Counted from the first letter of the stretch, positions 1 through 8,624 are shown. The stretch is DNA of 64,000 nucleotides from Parapedobacter defluvii (GCF_014642075.1 NZ_BMIK01000022.1:1-64000), one strand, 5' to 3'. The notes: generated by a model not told the origin, from the sequence alone. A program made the numbers and translations.

Positions 1-2
1 CC

Positions 3-98
3 GAGAGCACTCTGGCTTACCTAATCGCCTATCTTGCGATAGAACAAAGAACAAACGTTCGAAACGTAACCGCACACCAGATTGTAAAAGATCGTTAG
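3..98 (+). CDS. C-terminal end of an unidentified protein (partial, cut by window edge)
   Basis: An open frame enters from the left edge and stops with TAG at 96-98, giving about 31 residues ending in a helix-like stretch (TLAYLIAYLAIEQR ... VTAHQIVKDR). The composition (alternating hydrophobic and charged residues) looks more like protein than chance, but the piece is too short to name. It faces the decayed recombinase on the other strand. It could also be a spurious frame. Confidence 0.25.
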   Translation, partial: ESTLAYLIAYLAIEQRTNVRNVTAHQIVKDR

Positions 99-129
99 AG
101 ATTACTCTGTCGCCTCCTGTTTTAACCTT

Positions 130-499
130 AGTGGTTCTTGACATCACCGAACTCTCCGGAATATCCAGATCAACCGGCTAGTCAATAGCCATCACTTAAG
201 CTTGGTATTTCCTCAATATTCCTATCATCTCATATGCGTATTGTATGCTACGGCTGAACCGATCCAATTTGACAAATAGGATATACTTCTCTTCCTTGCC
301 ACGCTCCTTTTTAAATTAGCTTCTTCCATTCTGGCCGGTTGAAGTTCTTTGCGGAAAAATCCTCTCGGTAAATCCCTTTAACAAGAATATTGTTGGATTC
401 ACAATATTTAAGTAACCGGTCCTCCTGTTCTGGCAGAGAAAAACCTTTCCTCTTTTGTTCGTCAGTGCTTACCCGCACATATAAATAAGCTGATTTCAT
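130..499 (-). pseudogene. Decayed serine site-specific recombinase (N-terminal catalytic region only)
   Basis: From ATG 499 the frame reads a typical large-serine-recombinase resolvase start (YVRVSTDEQ, SLPEQEDRLLKYCE, FSAKNFNRPEWKKLI) and hits a stop near 311. The family sequence resumes in another frame immediately after, with ILFVKLDRFSR, YAYEMIGILRKY and DLDIPESSVM, but that frame carries two further in-frame stops (about 196-198 and 178-180). Similarity ends at about 130-140. The catalytic serine of the YVRVS motif is present, but the zinc-ribbon and DNA-binding C-terminal region is absent, so the gene is dead. Such recombinases mobilise Bacteroidota islands, so this is probably the relic of the integrase that brought in the AT-rich genes to the right. 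Frameshift and stops are seen directly; the island role is inferred. Confidence 0.85.
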
Positions 500-566
500 A
501 AAACGGGAAATATTTAACTTCAGTTACCTAACAAATAAGGAATGGGAATGGGTTTAAGATAATATA

Positions 567-605
567 CCGGCAAAATATCATTATGACTGAAGATATTTTT
601 TCCGG
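567..605. terminator. Strong inverted repeat, possible terminator
   Basis: The arms CCGG(c)AAAATATC and GATATTTT(tt)CCGG flank a short loop, between the 3' end of the gene at 647 and the recombinase start at 499. It would end minus-strand transcripts of the 647-1078 gene. No long T-tract follows, so an operator or attachment-site role is also possible. Confidence 0.4.
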
Positions 606-646
606 CAATGTATAGCGGTGCTCATACCCAATATTGGAAGGAAGGC

Positions 647-1078
647 TTAAAGAAATATTTGCTGATCGACTAATGAATCGAGAAACGATCTTACTTTATC
701 AACAAGCGCTTCGTACAGCTTAGGGTCAGCAACTGTTTCGGAAACCGCCTGCTCGCCCTTGTCTAGTCCTTCAAACTCGATTTTACCCTTTTTTAGGAAC
801 CAACTTACTTCATATAGCTTGGTATAATCAGCACTTCTTGACAATTTATAATAGGGTGTTAGTTTTGTTTTCCTTAGTTTTCCTTTATTTACCCAGAGAA
901 GAAACCTGTCATCTTTATCTTTCGTATATCCGATAATTAAGTCACCAATGAAGTCCATCTTTTCATTGAAACAGGATTCATGCTCAATTTGATTAAACAT
1001 GGTTTTAGTTAGCCGTTTGTTACCTACGACAACCTCTCTAACAGTAACATTCAATTGCGTCAATTTATAATCTACCAT
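647..1078 (-). CDS. Hypothetical protein, 143 aa
   Basis: The frame starts with ATG at 1078 and ends at 647. No family is recognised. The protein is soluble, rich in Lys and Asp, without a signal peptide or membrane segment; a Lys-rich middle (VNKGKLRKTKLTPYYKL) is followed by an acidic C-terminal helix region. It is transcribed divergently from the HEPN gene at 1178 with about 100 bp between them, so the two may share a control region. Codon and base use are AT-rich as in the rest of the island. It could be an antitoxin-like or immunity partner of the HEPN protein, but nothing in the sequence proves this. Confidence 0.6.
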   Translation of the reverse strand: MVDYKLTQLNVTVREVVVGNKRLTKTMFNQIEHESCFNEKMDFIGDLIIGYTKDKDDRFLLWVNKGKLRKTKLTPYYKLSRSADYTKLYEVSWFLKKGKIEFEGLDKGEQAVSETVADPKLYEALVDKVRSFLDSLVDQQIFL

Positions 1079-1177
1079 TTATCGGATGTTTAGGACAATA
1101 AAGATATATATCTTATGTGGAATATTTCTTCTTTTGGCTTACCGCCTTTATCCCGACATTTATAGAAATTTTCGAGT

Positions 1178-2704
1178 ATGCCGAAAAAAATTACATCCGC
1201 GGAGTTGGCGAGCCTAAATCCAACAGATTTTACTTTGGAGGAAGTTTTAGATATTATAGGACAACTCATTGACCTTGCATCAGATGAAGGGAACCGTGCT
1301 TTCCTTGATAAAGCCTTTTTATTATCGGAATCAATAGATGTTGATCGATTGAACAATCCTCAGCAAATGCACTATCATTATTTTTTGGCCAATGCTTGGG
1401 CTGCAAAACGACACTTCAATAGATTTGAAACCGAGGCAAGTTGGGACTACGATCAGGAAGAACTTACCAAAGAACTCTACCACCTAAGAAAATGTATATC
1501 TATACCCGGATTCAAGAACACCATGAAGGAATTTCAATGTCAGGTTTACACCAATTTGGGCAACCATTTTTCCCATGTCGGCAGATTTGTAGAAGCACAA
1601 GAGTATTGGAATATAGCGTTGAAAGTGATCCCGGATTTCCCAATGGCATTGGGAAATCTGGGGCATGGACTACATGGCTATGCCGGATGCTTATACGACG
1701 ACTCACATCGAAATATCTTCATGTACCATTCGCACAAGTCGCTCAAAAGCGCATTAATATGGAAAGACCATATCTATCCAGCAGCATACAATTCGTTCCT
1801 ACGACCTTATCAACTTATTCGCATCCATTGGCCAACGGAATACCTGGACAAAGAACACTCCTTTGACTATGATTTGGGTACGGATAAAAGACTTGCCAAT
1901 TACCGAAAATGGTGTATAGATAAAACCTTATATATTAATCCCCTTAATGACCTCGCGCCTTACAACATCGCCTGCCAAGATATTCTGCATTTGCCGAGTA
2001 TGACGGTTGCACCAGACGACCCACCAAAATACCATTCTTTATTCAACCAAATTAAGCAGGAATACGGCACAGCAAGATTTCTTTTTTATGAGGGAACCCA
2101 GTTACCAGCACAGAGTTATGGCGATGAGGACATCCTACTCGTCGATACGCTGGAATATGCGGAGTATTCCCATAACCTTGAAAAAGTAAAGATTGCATAT
2201 CGTTTGGTTTATTCGCTTTTTGATAAAATCGCCTATTTATTGAATTTCTATTTAGGCATTGGTATAGAAAGAAATAGAACCAGTTTTCGGGGTTTGTGGC
2301 ACGAGCCCCAAAAAGGAAAGCCGCTTCGTACCGTTTTCCATAAAAACAAGAATCTTGCATTAAGGGGACTCTATTGGCTAAGTAAGGATCTTTTCGACAA
2401 AGAAGACGCCCATCAGGCAGTAATAGAACCCGAAGCAAGGGAGTTGGCTGAAATCCGTAATCATATAGAACATAAATCTTTCAAGGTCGTTGAAAATGGG
2501 GGGTCCGGGGCGGATGAATCAGACGACATGACGTATTCCATTGGGCGGGGAGAATTGGAACGAAAAACTTTAAAACAAATGAAGTTAATCCGGTCAGCGA
2601 TTATATATACTTCATTGGCCATACATCATGAGGAACAAACCAAAGAGCCGAAGTTAACCATACCCTTTACTCTGCCAAATATGCGATTTGAAGATAAAAT
2701 ATAA
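1178..2704 (+). CDS. LA2681-type HEPN domain protein with N-terminal TPR-like repeats, 508 aa
   Basis: ATG at 1178. The first 180 residues are helical and TPR-like (for example the segment NLGNHFSHVGRFVEAQEYWN), and the C-terminal third carries the HEPN-type motif RNHIEH, i.e. R-x4-H, the active-site pattern of many HEPN RNases. The overall layout (TPR followed by a HEPN at about 500 aa) fits the family named after LA2681. Members are predicted RNases in defence islands and toxin-antitoxin-like settings. No signal peptide or membrane helix is seen. It sits between a divergent unknown gene and the four-gene ATPase/nuclease/methylase operon, with 176 bp of AT-rich non-coding sequence before that operon. 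The RNase activity is inferred from the motif only. Confidence 0.75.
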   Translation: MPKKITSAELASLNPTDFTLEEVLDIIGQLIDLASDEGNRAFLDKAFLLSESIDVDRLNNPQQMHYHYFLANAWAAKRHFNRFETEASWDYDQEELTKELYHLRKCISIPGFKNTMKEFQCQVYTNLGNHFSHVGRFVEAQEYWNIALKVIPDFPMALGNLGHGLHGYAGCLYDDSHRNIFMYHSHKSLKSALIWKDHIYPAAYNSFLRPYQLIRIHWPTEYLDKEHSFDYDLGTDKRLANYRKWCIDKTLYINPLNDLAPYNIACQDILHLPSMTVAPDDPPKYHSLFNQIKQEYGTARFLFYEGTQLPAQSYGDEDILLVDTLEYAEYSHNLEKVKIAYRLVYSLFDKIAYLLNFYLGIGIERNRTSFRGLWHEPQKGKPLRTVFHKNKNLALRGLYWLSKDLFDKEDAHQAVIEPEARELAEIRNHIEHKSFKVVENGGSGADESDDMTYSIGRGELERKTLKQMKLIRSAIIYTSLAIHHEEQTKEPKLTIPFTLPNMRFEDKI

Positions 2705-2834
2705 CTTATTACCTTCTTCAGCAATTATCCTGTATACCATCAAAAATTTCCGGCGCTCTTAAGCACACTGGTGCCGCCTCCTCAATAATAAAACTTGCAA
2801 TTCCTGATATCAGGACTTTTGGATTTTGTAACCT

Positions 2835-2864
2835 TGCCCAGCTGCAAAAAATACGCTATTTTTA
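2835..2864 (+). promoter_or_regulatory. Candidate Bacteroidota promoter for the four-gene operon
   Basis: A TATTTTTA box at 2857-2864 resembles the TAnnTTTG -7 element, with a TTGC sequence 19 bp upstream. Transcription would start near 2870. The rest of the 2705-2880 gap is AT-rich and shows no gene. Confidence 0.25.
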
Positions 2865-2880
2865 AAAAAAACATCATATA

Positions 2881-4038
2881 TTGCGCCGAGTAATACCTGA
2901 TCTTGTTCGCTGGAAAACTTCATATAAGCACAGGTTTTATCACAGGATATTTATGAACAAGGTAATTTTTATTGCAAGCTTGCATAGACCTTTCAATCAA
3001 CAGCTGAAAACCACAAAGTGGGTTTGCAACTTTATTGCATCCAACAAAAATAATCTAAGCAGTTCTTATCTAAACCTGGGGTTTTATTATTACTTAATTA
3101 ATCTGCTTTATAAGGAATACAGCTTAGCAATCCCGGAAGAGTTTAACGGGCTACCTAGTGACGCTGCTATTTTCAACATCTATCAATATCTCAAGTCGAA
3201 AAAGAAAGAACAGTTTATTGCAGAGATTCCGAACATTATAAAGTCGAGGAAAACACCTTTGGAAAAGCAGATTTACTCTACTTATAAAGCAGCGTCCTAT
3301 TATATCAACCTTGCAAAGGATAAGTTCGGATTAATTAATGATAAGAATCAGCTTAGTTCTGATGGCTATTATCTGATAGGACTCCGGTCAAATTTTTACA
3401 GACTGTCCAGCCCGGAAAAAAAATTCTTTTTCAGAAAGATAATAGAAGCAGATTTTCACTTATTTATCACGCACTGCCTGTTCGCAAAACTGGAAAGGCG
3501 CTATGACTTGAAGCGGTCGATCGAAGACCAGATAGAATTCATTAATCAATTTTTATCCATTCGACATTTCAACTTCACTTCTGCTAGCCTAGAAAATTAT
3601 AATATTGTCCGCGGTTACTGGGCAGAAGCCCTAGGCGTTTTAGATTCCGCCTGTAATATCAAAAAGAAATATTTGGATATTATCACCAAGAATGAGAATT
3701 TCAGTAAATTATATGATGAAGTAACATCCTTATTTTCAATATTTGAAAAAGAAAATTTCCAGATTAAGAAAAAATATCTAAAAAATAAAAAGAAATTTTT
3801 AGATGGCTATAAAAAATGCCTTAAAACTAGCATCAGTGACCTTGGATTCATTAATTTATATGACATCAAGGCGACTATGCGCATTTCAACGGCAAACTTT
3901 CAGTTATTTCTCGACGATTTTTATGAATTGGAAAAGAATAACCTGAATCTTTTTTTCGGCAATACAGTAAATTCGATTGATAGGCGGGAACGATTTTTTA
4001 TCCGAGACCGACCGGTCATTAAAATTAAGATAAAATAA
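2881..4038 (+). CDS. Unknown basic protein, first gene of putative ATPase-nuclease-methylase system, 385 aa
   Basis: The frame opens at TTG 2881; an ATG at 2953 (FMNKVIFIASLH) is an equally likely start and would give 361 aa. No family is recognised. The protein is helical, rich in aromatic and Lys residues, with a very basic stretch (KKKYLKNKKKFLDGYKK) near residue 300, which suits nucleic-acid contact. No membrane segment or signal peptide is evident. It ends two bases before the ATPase start, so it is almost surely co-transcribed and perhaps translationally coupled. In the context of an ATPase, a nuclease and a DNA methylase, it could be a target-recognition or sensor subunit; this is inference from position only. 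Confidence 0.6.
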   Translation: MRRVIPDLVRWKTSYKHRFYHRIFMNKVIFIASLHRPFNQQLKTTKWVCNFIASNKNNLSSSYLNLGFYYYLINLLYKEYSLAIPEEFNGLPSDAAIFNIYQYLKSKKKEQFIAEIPNIIKSRKTPLEKQIYSTYKAASYYINLAKDKFGLINDKNQLSSDGYYLIGLRSNFYRLSSPEKKFFFRKIIEADFHLFITHCLFAKLERRYDLKRSIEDQIEFINQFLSIRHFNFTSASLENYNIVRGYWAEALGVLDSACNIKKKYLDIITKNENFSKLYDEVTSLFSIFEKENFQIKKKYLKNKKKFLDGYKKCLKTSISDLGFINLYDIKATMRISTANFQLFLDDFYELEKNNLNLFFGNTVNSIDRRERFFIRDRPVIKIKIK

Positions 4039-4040
4039 AT

Positions 4041-5558
4041 ATGGATACTTCAAATCTATGGGAACGCCTCCCGTTACCTAGCGACAGGTTGGCCACATTT
4101 AAAAAGGATATTGCTGAAGGCAAAGTACCTGAATTGCCTTTCTATATTATCGGTCAATTGAATTTAAAAAAGAGAGTGAAGGAACGTATTGAGCAAATCG
4201 ATTCTGCCCGTATGATTACCAATCTGATCATTGCAGAATATGGTAATGGTAAAACTAACCTGCTTAAATATCTTGAACTTTTTTACAACAAAATTTACCC
4301 TGATCTCGGAGTTTCTGTTCAATATTCAAGGGCGGATGTGGAACGGACTGATCTGGTTCTTTTCCTTCTGAAAATCGTTCAAGACAAATATTTACCAGAC
4401 TTGATTGATGGAGTTAAAGTAATCCGGGAAACGCCGGATGCTATCCCCGACTTGGTCAATAATTACCAAAGCAATTTCCGCGAGATCCAAGAATACACCT
4501 TGAAGTTATTCCTGCCGGAACATACCGACGAAGTAATTACTGAATTGCTTTACTTGGGAACGGGGAGGCTTTACAACAAAAGATACTTTGACAAATTTGG
4601 GTTGGAGCAATTAAAGGACTTCAACCGCCGTGAAATACTCGTGCTTTTCCTGAACCTTTTGTCTAGTCAATCAAAATATATAATTTTTGCTATCGATGAA
4701 ATTGAAAAGATAAGAGAAAAATCAAAAATCAGATTTAACCATTTCCTCACCTCTTACCGTGAGTTGGTCGATTTGCTTAACCAGATCAAAGGGCATTACT
4801 TATTGGTAAGCTTTACTGACAGTATTGGTTCGTCCGAAATAAGCACGGCCAATGACGCCCTTTATACGCGAATAAAAAATGACATTGTCAATATTGAGCC
4901 CTTAAAATCGAAAAGTGACATTATCGAATTGATCGAATACTTAAACGGGTTATTCGAAACACAGAAGGTCGCCGGTGACATTTACAGCGGCTTTATCAAA
5001 AAAGGTGCAACGAACAATCGAGTCGCCATCCAGGAAATCTCCAAATTGCTATATGAACAAGATCTCGACGAGTCTTTTGAAACCCAGCTGGAAAACGCGA
5101 AGCTGACCGAACTTTTCAAACAGACGGAAACCAAACTTGAGAACGACGAGGCATTTAAAAACCTGCATCGTAAATTCTTTGACCCCTTTGAATATTATAT
5201 TGATTCCCTAGGTTTAGATTCCGGAAATCTAAATAAACAGGACAGGATTTTTGTCGATCTTGCTACGGAAAAAGTTCATTATTTCATCTTCAATTCCTAT
5301 CTGGAGGACTTTGAAAACGAACGCATACGAATCTCCAACTTGTTAGCTGAATATCCTGGCTTCAATACTGTGGTTTATGCACCGGAAAAACTGGAACTAA
5401 CCCACAGCAAATTGAGTATAAGCTCTGACGATGACCTCGAAATTGTTGACGTTGATCCACGCCGCCTTTTTATCTTATTCGTTATTTATAGGGAAAATTA
5501 TGATTACCAGCCAGCTATAAGTGATATAATTTCCAGCTATACTAAAAGGAAACTCTGA
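4041..5558 (+). CDS. P-loop ATPase of putative defence system, 505 aa
   Basis: ATG at 4041. A Walker A motif of the AEYGNGKTN form lies near residues 66-72 (Lys71), and a Walker B (IIFAIDEIEKI) places Asp219-Glu220 after a beta strand. The YGxGKT variant is the one seen in BREX BrxD-like and related archaeal-type AAA ATPases that act on DNA, so a motor or regulatory ATPase is likely. The C-terminal 200 residues are helical and unassigned. The stop is followed two bases later by the next gene. Its neighbours, a PD-(D/E)XK protein and an adenine methylase, suggest it controls or powers a restriction-like complex. The ATPase call is firm; the BrxD relation is a resemblance of motif only. Confidence 0.8.
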   Translation: MDTSNLWERLPLPSDRLATFKKDIAEGKVPELPFYIIGQLNLKKRVKERIEQIDSARMITNLIIAEYGNGKTNLLKYLELFYNKIYPDLGVSVQYSRADVERTDLVLFLLKIVQDKYLPDLIDGVKVIRETPDAIPDLVNNYQSNFREIQEYTLKLFLPEHTDEVITELLYLGTGRLYNKRYFDKFGLEQLKDFNRREILVLFLNLLSSQSKYIIFAIDEIEKIREKSKIRFNHFLTSYRELVDLLNQIKGHYLLVSFTDSIGSSEISTANDALYTRIKNDIVNIEPLKSKSDIIELIEYLNGLFETQKVAGDIYSGFIKKGATNNRVAIQEISKLLYEQDLDESFETQLENAKLTELFKQTETKLENDEAFKNLHRKFFDPFEYYIDSLGLDSGNLNKQDRIFVDLATEKVHYFIFNSYLEDFENERIRISNLLAEYPGFNTVVYAPEKLELTHSKLSISSDDDLEIVDVDPRRLFILFVIYRENYDYQPAISDIISSYTKRKL

Positions 5559-5560
5559 TA

Positions 5561-7303
5561 ATGTTCGACAACACGGGTAATATATTCCTTTCTAACTACG
5601 AAGTACAGTTAGATGATATCATCGGAGCGTTATGTGATATTTCGTTCGATATTGGCATACAGCTCGAAGAAGTCATCGAGTTGACCAATAAAGAAAAGGG
5701 CTTTTCTATTGTTGATCTTTTCAAAGAGGATTTTGTTAAAGCTATATCTAATATCAGAATTGAATCGTTAGTGGACCAAACCACAGAAGAGGGAACAATT
5801 CCAGGCTATACCAATCAGGAATTCTTTTCCTATATAGCAGATCATTATAATAAGACACTTTTTTATGATTCGGGCTTCCTTGTGGCACTTGAAGGCTCGG
5901 ATATCTTACTGGTAGATAAAGAAGCTACTACGTTTTTAGGTTTGGGCGATAAATCGAAAGAACGACTTATCCCAGCTCTGAAAAATACAAAAATTCTGAA
6001 AAAACTGATCACAAACCTAAAGAGCGATAAGATCCAGCGCAGCCTTCAGAAAATTGACGCATTCGAAAACGATATATTTTATCGGAATACGATTAAAGCG
6101 ATAAAACAGGAAGGTCAGCCATTGCTGCCATTTATTAAGCTGGCTTTCTTGAATGAAGCAATAACCGATATTAGTAAAGTAGACACCGGTAATTATTGGA
6201 TCAATACTACAGCCTACCTGACCCGTCATGGTATTGATCTTACCGGCGATGAAGAGTATTATGTTATGACGGACAAGGATAATGGCAGAACACTCGGTTT
6301 AGTCATCAAGGATAATCTACTGCCGTATGCTAATGTCGATTTAGCAAATTACGTGAAGGCGGATCAATTATATAATTATTATTGGCTACTGCTTAAATAT
6401 ACGTACAGCGCAAAGCCCGCCCCAGTAGCGGCAGGTGCCGACGAGGAGCTTGATGAGTTTAAAGCGTTAGTAGTCGACCCGCAATTAAATCAATTGCTGT
6501 CAAACCTTAAAAACAACTTTTACATTAAGGACAAAACCAAAATCAACGAGAAATTTTTAAAGTTCTTTAATGATGTGGTTATTCTCGAAAAACTTGACTT
6601 TCTTGAAAGCTACTCGTTTTTAATGTCTTCCAACCATGAACAGGAGACAGCTTTAGGTGTATATAATAGTGAAAAGATCGGTACAAGTTATAACTTACTG
6701 CACTGGCTTAATCATAAAGGGGACAAAAAGGTTAATCACTTCCGCAGTCCGGTTCCCGTTGAGAAAAACAAAACCATCATTCATACCCTAAAACCCGCGA
6801 TCTGTTACTATTTCCTTGAGAAGTATTTCGAAGATCTTTTTGAACATCTGTTAAACGCTAATCATTATGCATATCTGGTTAACCGGAGATTACTGGATAA
6901 AAACGAGCTATTCTGCGAAATCGATTTTTTAGTACGAACCGAACAGAAGTTCTATTATTTTGAAACCAAAACGAAACTGTCCAAATTCTACATCGACGAC
7001 TTTTTGAAGAAGGTGTCCAAAATGATTGATAAGTTCAAACCAATGACAGATAGAGGTATTGAGATTGAATTTGTCTTGGTTGGCGGCTATAGTGATCCCA
7101 ACGTAAGTGATTATCAATATTTCATTACCAACAATGAAAATAAAGAAGGCGTGATTTATAACACAGCAAGGGCGACACTTAACACGAAACCCTATTATTT
7201 TAATGTTCCGGTTCCCGACAAAGAAGGAAAAGAAATCATTTGTATCGCCGAGCCAGAATACGATAACCTTCAAAATCTTGTAAGATCTATATGCCCGAAA
7301 TAA
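5561..7303 (+). CDS. Large protein with C-terminal PD-(D/E)XK nuclease signature, 580 aa
   Basis: ATG at 5561, two bases after the ATPase stop. The N-terminal 400 residues are not recognised. Near the C-terminus the sequence reads CEIDFLV (Asp455) then YYFETKTK (Glu468, Lys470), the D-x(n)-E-x-K spacing of PD-(D/E)XK nucleases, with a following helix (FLKKVSKMIDKF) as the fold expects. This makes it the likely DNA-cutting subunit. It overlaps the methylase start by 13 bp, which points to coupled expression of cutting and modification. No signal peptide or membrane segment. The nuclease is inferred from motif and order; fold prediction would be decisive. Confidence 0.7.
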   Translation: MFDNTGNIFLSNYEVQLDDIIGALCDISFDIGIQLEEVIELTNKEKGFSIVDLFKEDFVKAISNIRIESLVDQTTEEGTIPGYTNQEFFSYIADHYNKTLFYDSGFLVALEGSDILLVDKEATTFLGLGDKSKERLIPALKNTKILKKLITNLKSDKIQRSLQKIDAFENDIFYRNTIKAIKQEGQPLLPFIKLAFLNEAITDISKVDTGNYWINTTAYLTRHGIDLTGDEEYYVMTDKDNGRTLGLVIKDNLLPYANVDLANYVKADQLYNYYWLLLKYTYSAKPAPVAAGADEELDEFKALVVDPQLNQLLSNLKNNFYIKDKTKINEKFLKFFNDVVILEKLDFLESYSFLMSSNHEQETALGVYNSEKIGTSYNLLHWLNHKGDKKVNHFRSPVPVEKNKTIIHTLKPAICYYFLEKYFEDLFEHLLNANHYAYLVNRRLLDKNELFCEIDFLVRTEQKFYYFETKTKLSKFYIDDFLKKVSKMIDKFKPMTDRGIEIEFVLVGGYSDPNVSDYQYFITNNENKEGVIYNTARATLNTKPYYFNVPVPDKEGKEIICIAEPEYDNLQNLVRSICPK

Positions 7304-8355
7304 AACTACCTATTACAAGATATTATGGTTCAAAACGTAAGTTAGTAGGACGTATTTGGAATGAAATTGAAAACCTTGGTTTAGAATTTGATTCCGTGCT
7401 CGATCTGTTCGGAGGTACGGCTATTTTTTCTTATTATTCTAAGGTTAAGGGCAAACAGGTTACCTATAACGATATATTTAGTTTTAATACGGCTATTGGT
7501 AAAAAATTGATTCAGCATAATTCTAACGAATTAACTTATGAAGAAGCCATCTCGCTTTTAGAACCTCAGCAGGGATATCCCTATCAAAAAATTATTCAGG
7601 AAAACTTTCAGAATATATATTTTACAGATACAGAAAACAGGCAGATAGATATTTTTATCCAAAATGCAAACCTGCTTGAAAACGAGAATAAAAAACTGAG
7701 TGCCTATTATATCCTATTCCAGTCCTGTATTATAAAAAGGCCATACAATTTATTTCACCGGAATAATTTGAGTATGCGGCTTAACTATAATGGAGGCAGC
7801 TTTGGCAACAAAAAAACCTGGGAAAGAACCTTTGAGGAACTTTTTTTACGCTTCCTCAACGAATTGGATGAATTTACGTTTGATAATGGGCGTAATAATT
7901 TAGCCGTCAACTTCAGCGCTGCAGATTGTTTAGAGACAGCCGATCTCGTTTATATTGATCCGCCATATTTCAGCTCCAGCCGCAATCATACGACCTATCA
8001 CTCTAAATACCATTTCTTGGAAGGATTGGCTAACTATAATCGTATCCTTGAACACATCAATCATACAAAGAATAACAGGGAAATCACTATCAATAAAAGC
8101 GATCAATTTGAAAAACCTTCTACATTTTTAACAGAATTGGAGCAATTGATTCTGCGCCATAACGAATCAATTATTGTAATCTCTTATCGTAACAATGGGA
8201 TCCCAAGTGTGCAATCTATAAGCGACCTGTTGGTGCGGTGTAGACCAGACCGACAGGTCTTTACTTTAGATTTAGGTCTGTATGGCTATGCTCTAAACAA
8301 AGGAAACCAATTTAATAATGAGTTTTTGATTATTGGGACCAACGACCCTATTTAA
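7291..8355 (+). CDS. D12-class DNA N6-adenine methyltransferase, 354 aa
   Basis: ATG at 7291 inside the end of the preceding gene. Class D12 (Dam-like) features are in order: an N-terminal YYGSKRKL segment, the SAM-binding DLFGGTAIF motif, an acidic residue in TYNDIF, and the catalytic DPPY in LVYIDPPYFSS. The length is slightly greater than Dam (about 280 aa). It would methylate adenine in a specific sequence, protecting host DNA from the linked nuclease. It is the last gene of the operon; base composition rises towards the chromosomal average just after its stop. Methylase identity is firm, target sequence unknown. Confidence 0.9.
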   Translation: MPEIKLPITRYYGSKRKLVGRIWNEIENLGLEFDSVLDLFGGTAIFSYYSKVKGKQVTYNDIFSFNTAIGKKLIQHNSNELTYEEAISLLEPQQGYPYQKIIQENFQNIYFTDTENRQIDIFIQNANLLENENKKLSAYYILFQSCIIKRPYNLFHRNNLSMRLNYNGGSFGNKKTWERTFEELFLRFLNELDEFTFDNGRNNLAVNFSAADCLETADLVYIDPPYFSSSRNHTTYHSKYHFLEGLANYNRILEHINHTKNNREITINKSDQFEKPSTFLTELEQLILRHNESIIVISYRNNGIPSVQSISDLLVRCRPDRQVFTLDLGLYGYALNKGNQFNNEFLIIGTNDPI

Positions 8356-8363
8356 CAAAACTA

Positions 8364-8552
8364 TTGGTTGGTCTTAGTGTGATTTTGCGCCGCTCGGATG
8401 GGATGGACATCACGGTGATATGGAAGGAATATTGGTGGGTGGCGATGGAGGCTTCAATCGGTTATGAGGACGATTGGCTTCTGGAAGGAGGAAACCTGTC
8501 GAGCCTGCCGCTCGGAATTAAGGTACGTCGGTTGTGGTTGAATAAGTATTGA
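8364..8552 (+). CDS. Short open frame of doubtful coding status, 62 aa
   Basis: The frame begins at TTG 8364, eight bases after the methylase stop, and ends at 8552. It is higher in G and C than the island genes, and the change occurs at about 8375. Its middle (EGGNLSSLPLGIKV) has a leucine-rich flavour, but no family is recognised. It may be the tail of a chromosomal gene cut by island insertion, or not coding at all. Confidence 0.2.
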   Translation: MVGLSVILRRSDGMDITVIWKEYWWVAMEASIGYEDDWLLEGGNLSSLPLGIKVRRLWLNKY

Positions 8553-8563
8553 GTTTCAGTGAA

Positions 8564-8596
8564 ACAAAAAACCTGCTTATAGGATTGAAGCAGGTT
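8564..8596 (-). terminator. Rho-independent terminator, minus strand
   Basis: A perfect 9-bp stem AACCTGCTT/AAGCAGGTT with a 9-nt loop is followed on the minus strand by a run of six T. It lies just past the end of the minus-strand frame that stops at 8625. Confidence 0.75.
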
Positions 8597-8599
8597 AGA

Positions 8600-8620
8600 A
8601 TATCATTAGTATAATGATAT
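8600..8620. repeat. Perfect 21-bp palindrome
   Basis: ATATCATTA and TAATGATAT are exact inverted copies around a 3-bp centre (gta). It directly abuts the terminator at the island's right edge. It may be an operator for a dimeric regulator or a recombination site; nothing in the sequence decides between these. Confidence 0.5.
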
Positions 8621-8624
8621 CAAA

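Noticed and set aside
4041-8355. BREX, DISARM or type I restriction system
   Set aside because: No BrxC/PglY, PglX, PglZ, DISARM helicase, HsdR or HsdS gene is present; only the ATPase motif resembles BrxD.
8564-8596. Fourth copy of the structured repeat (AACCTG arms)
   Set aside because: It has only a single plain stem with T-tract and lacks the inner GCCT/AGGC hairpin; it is a terminator.
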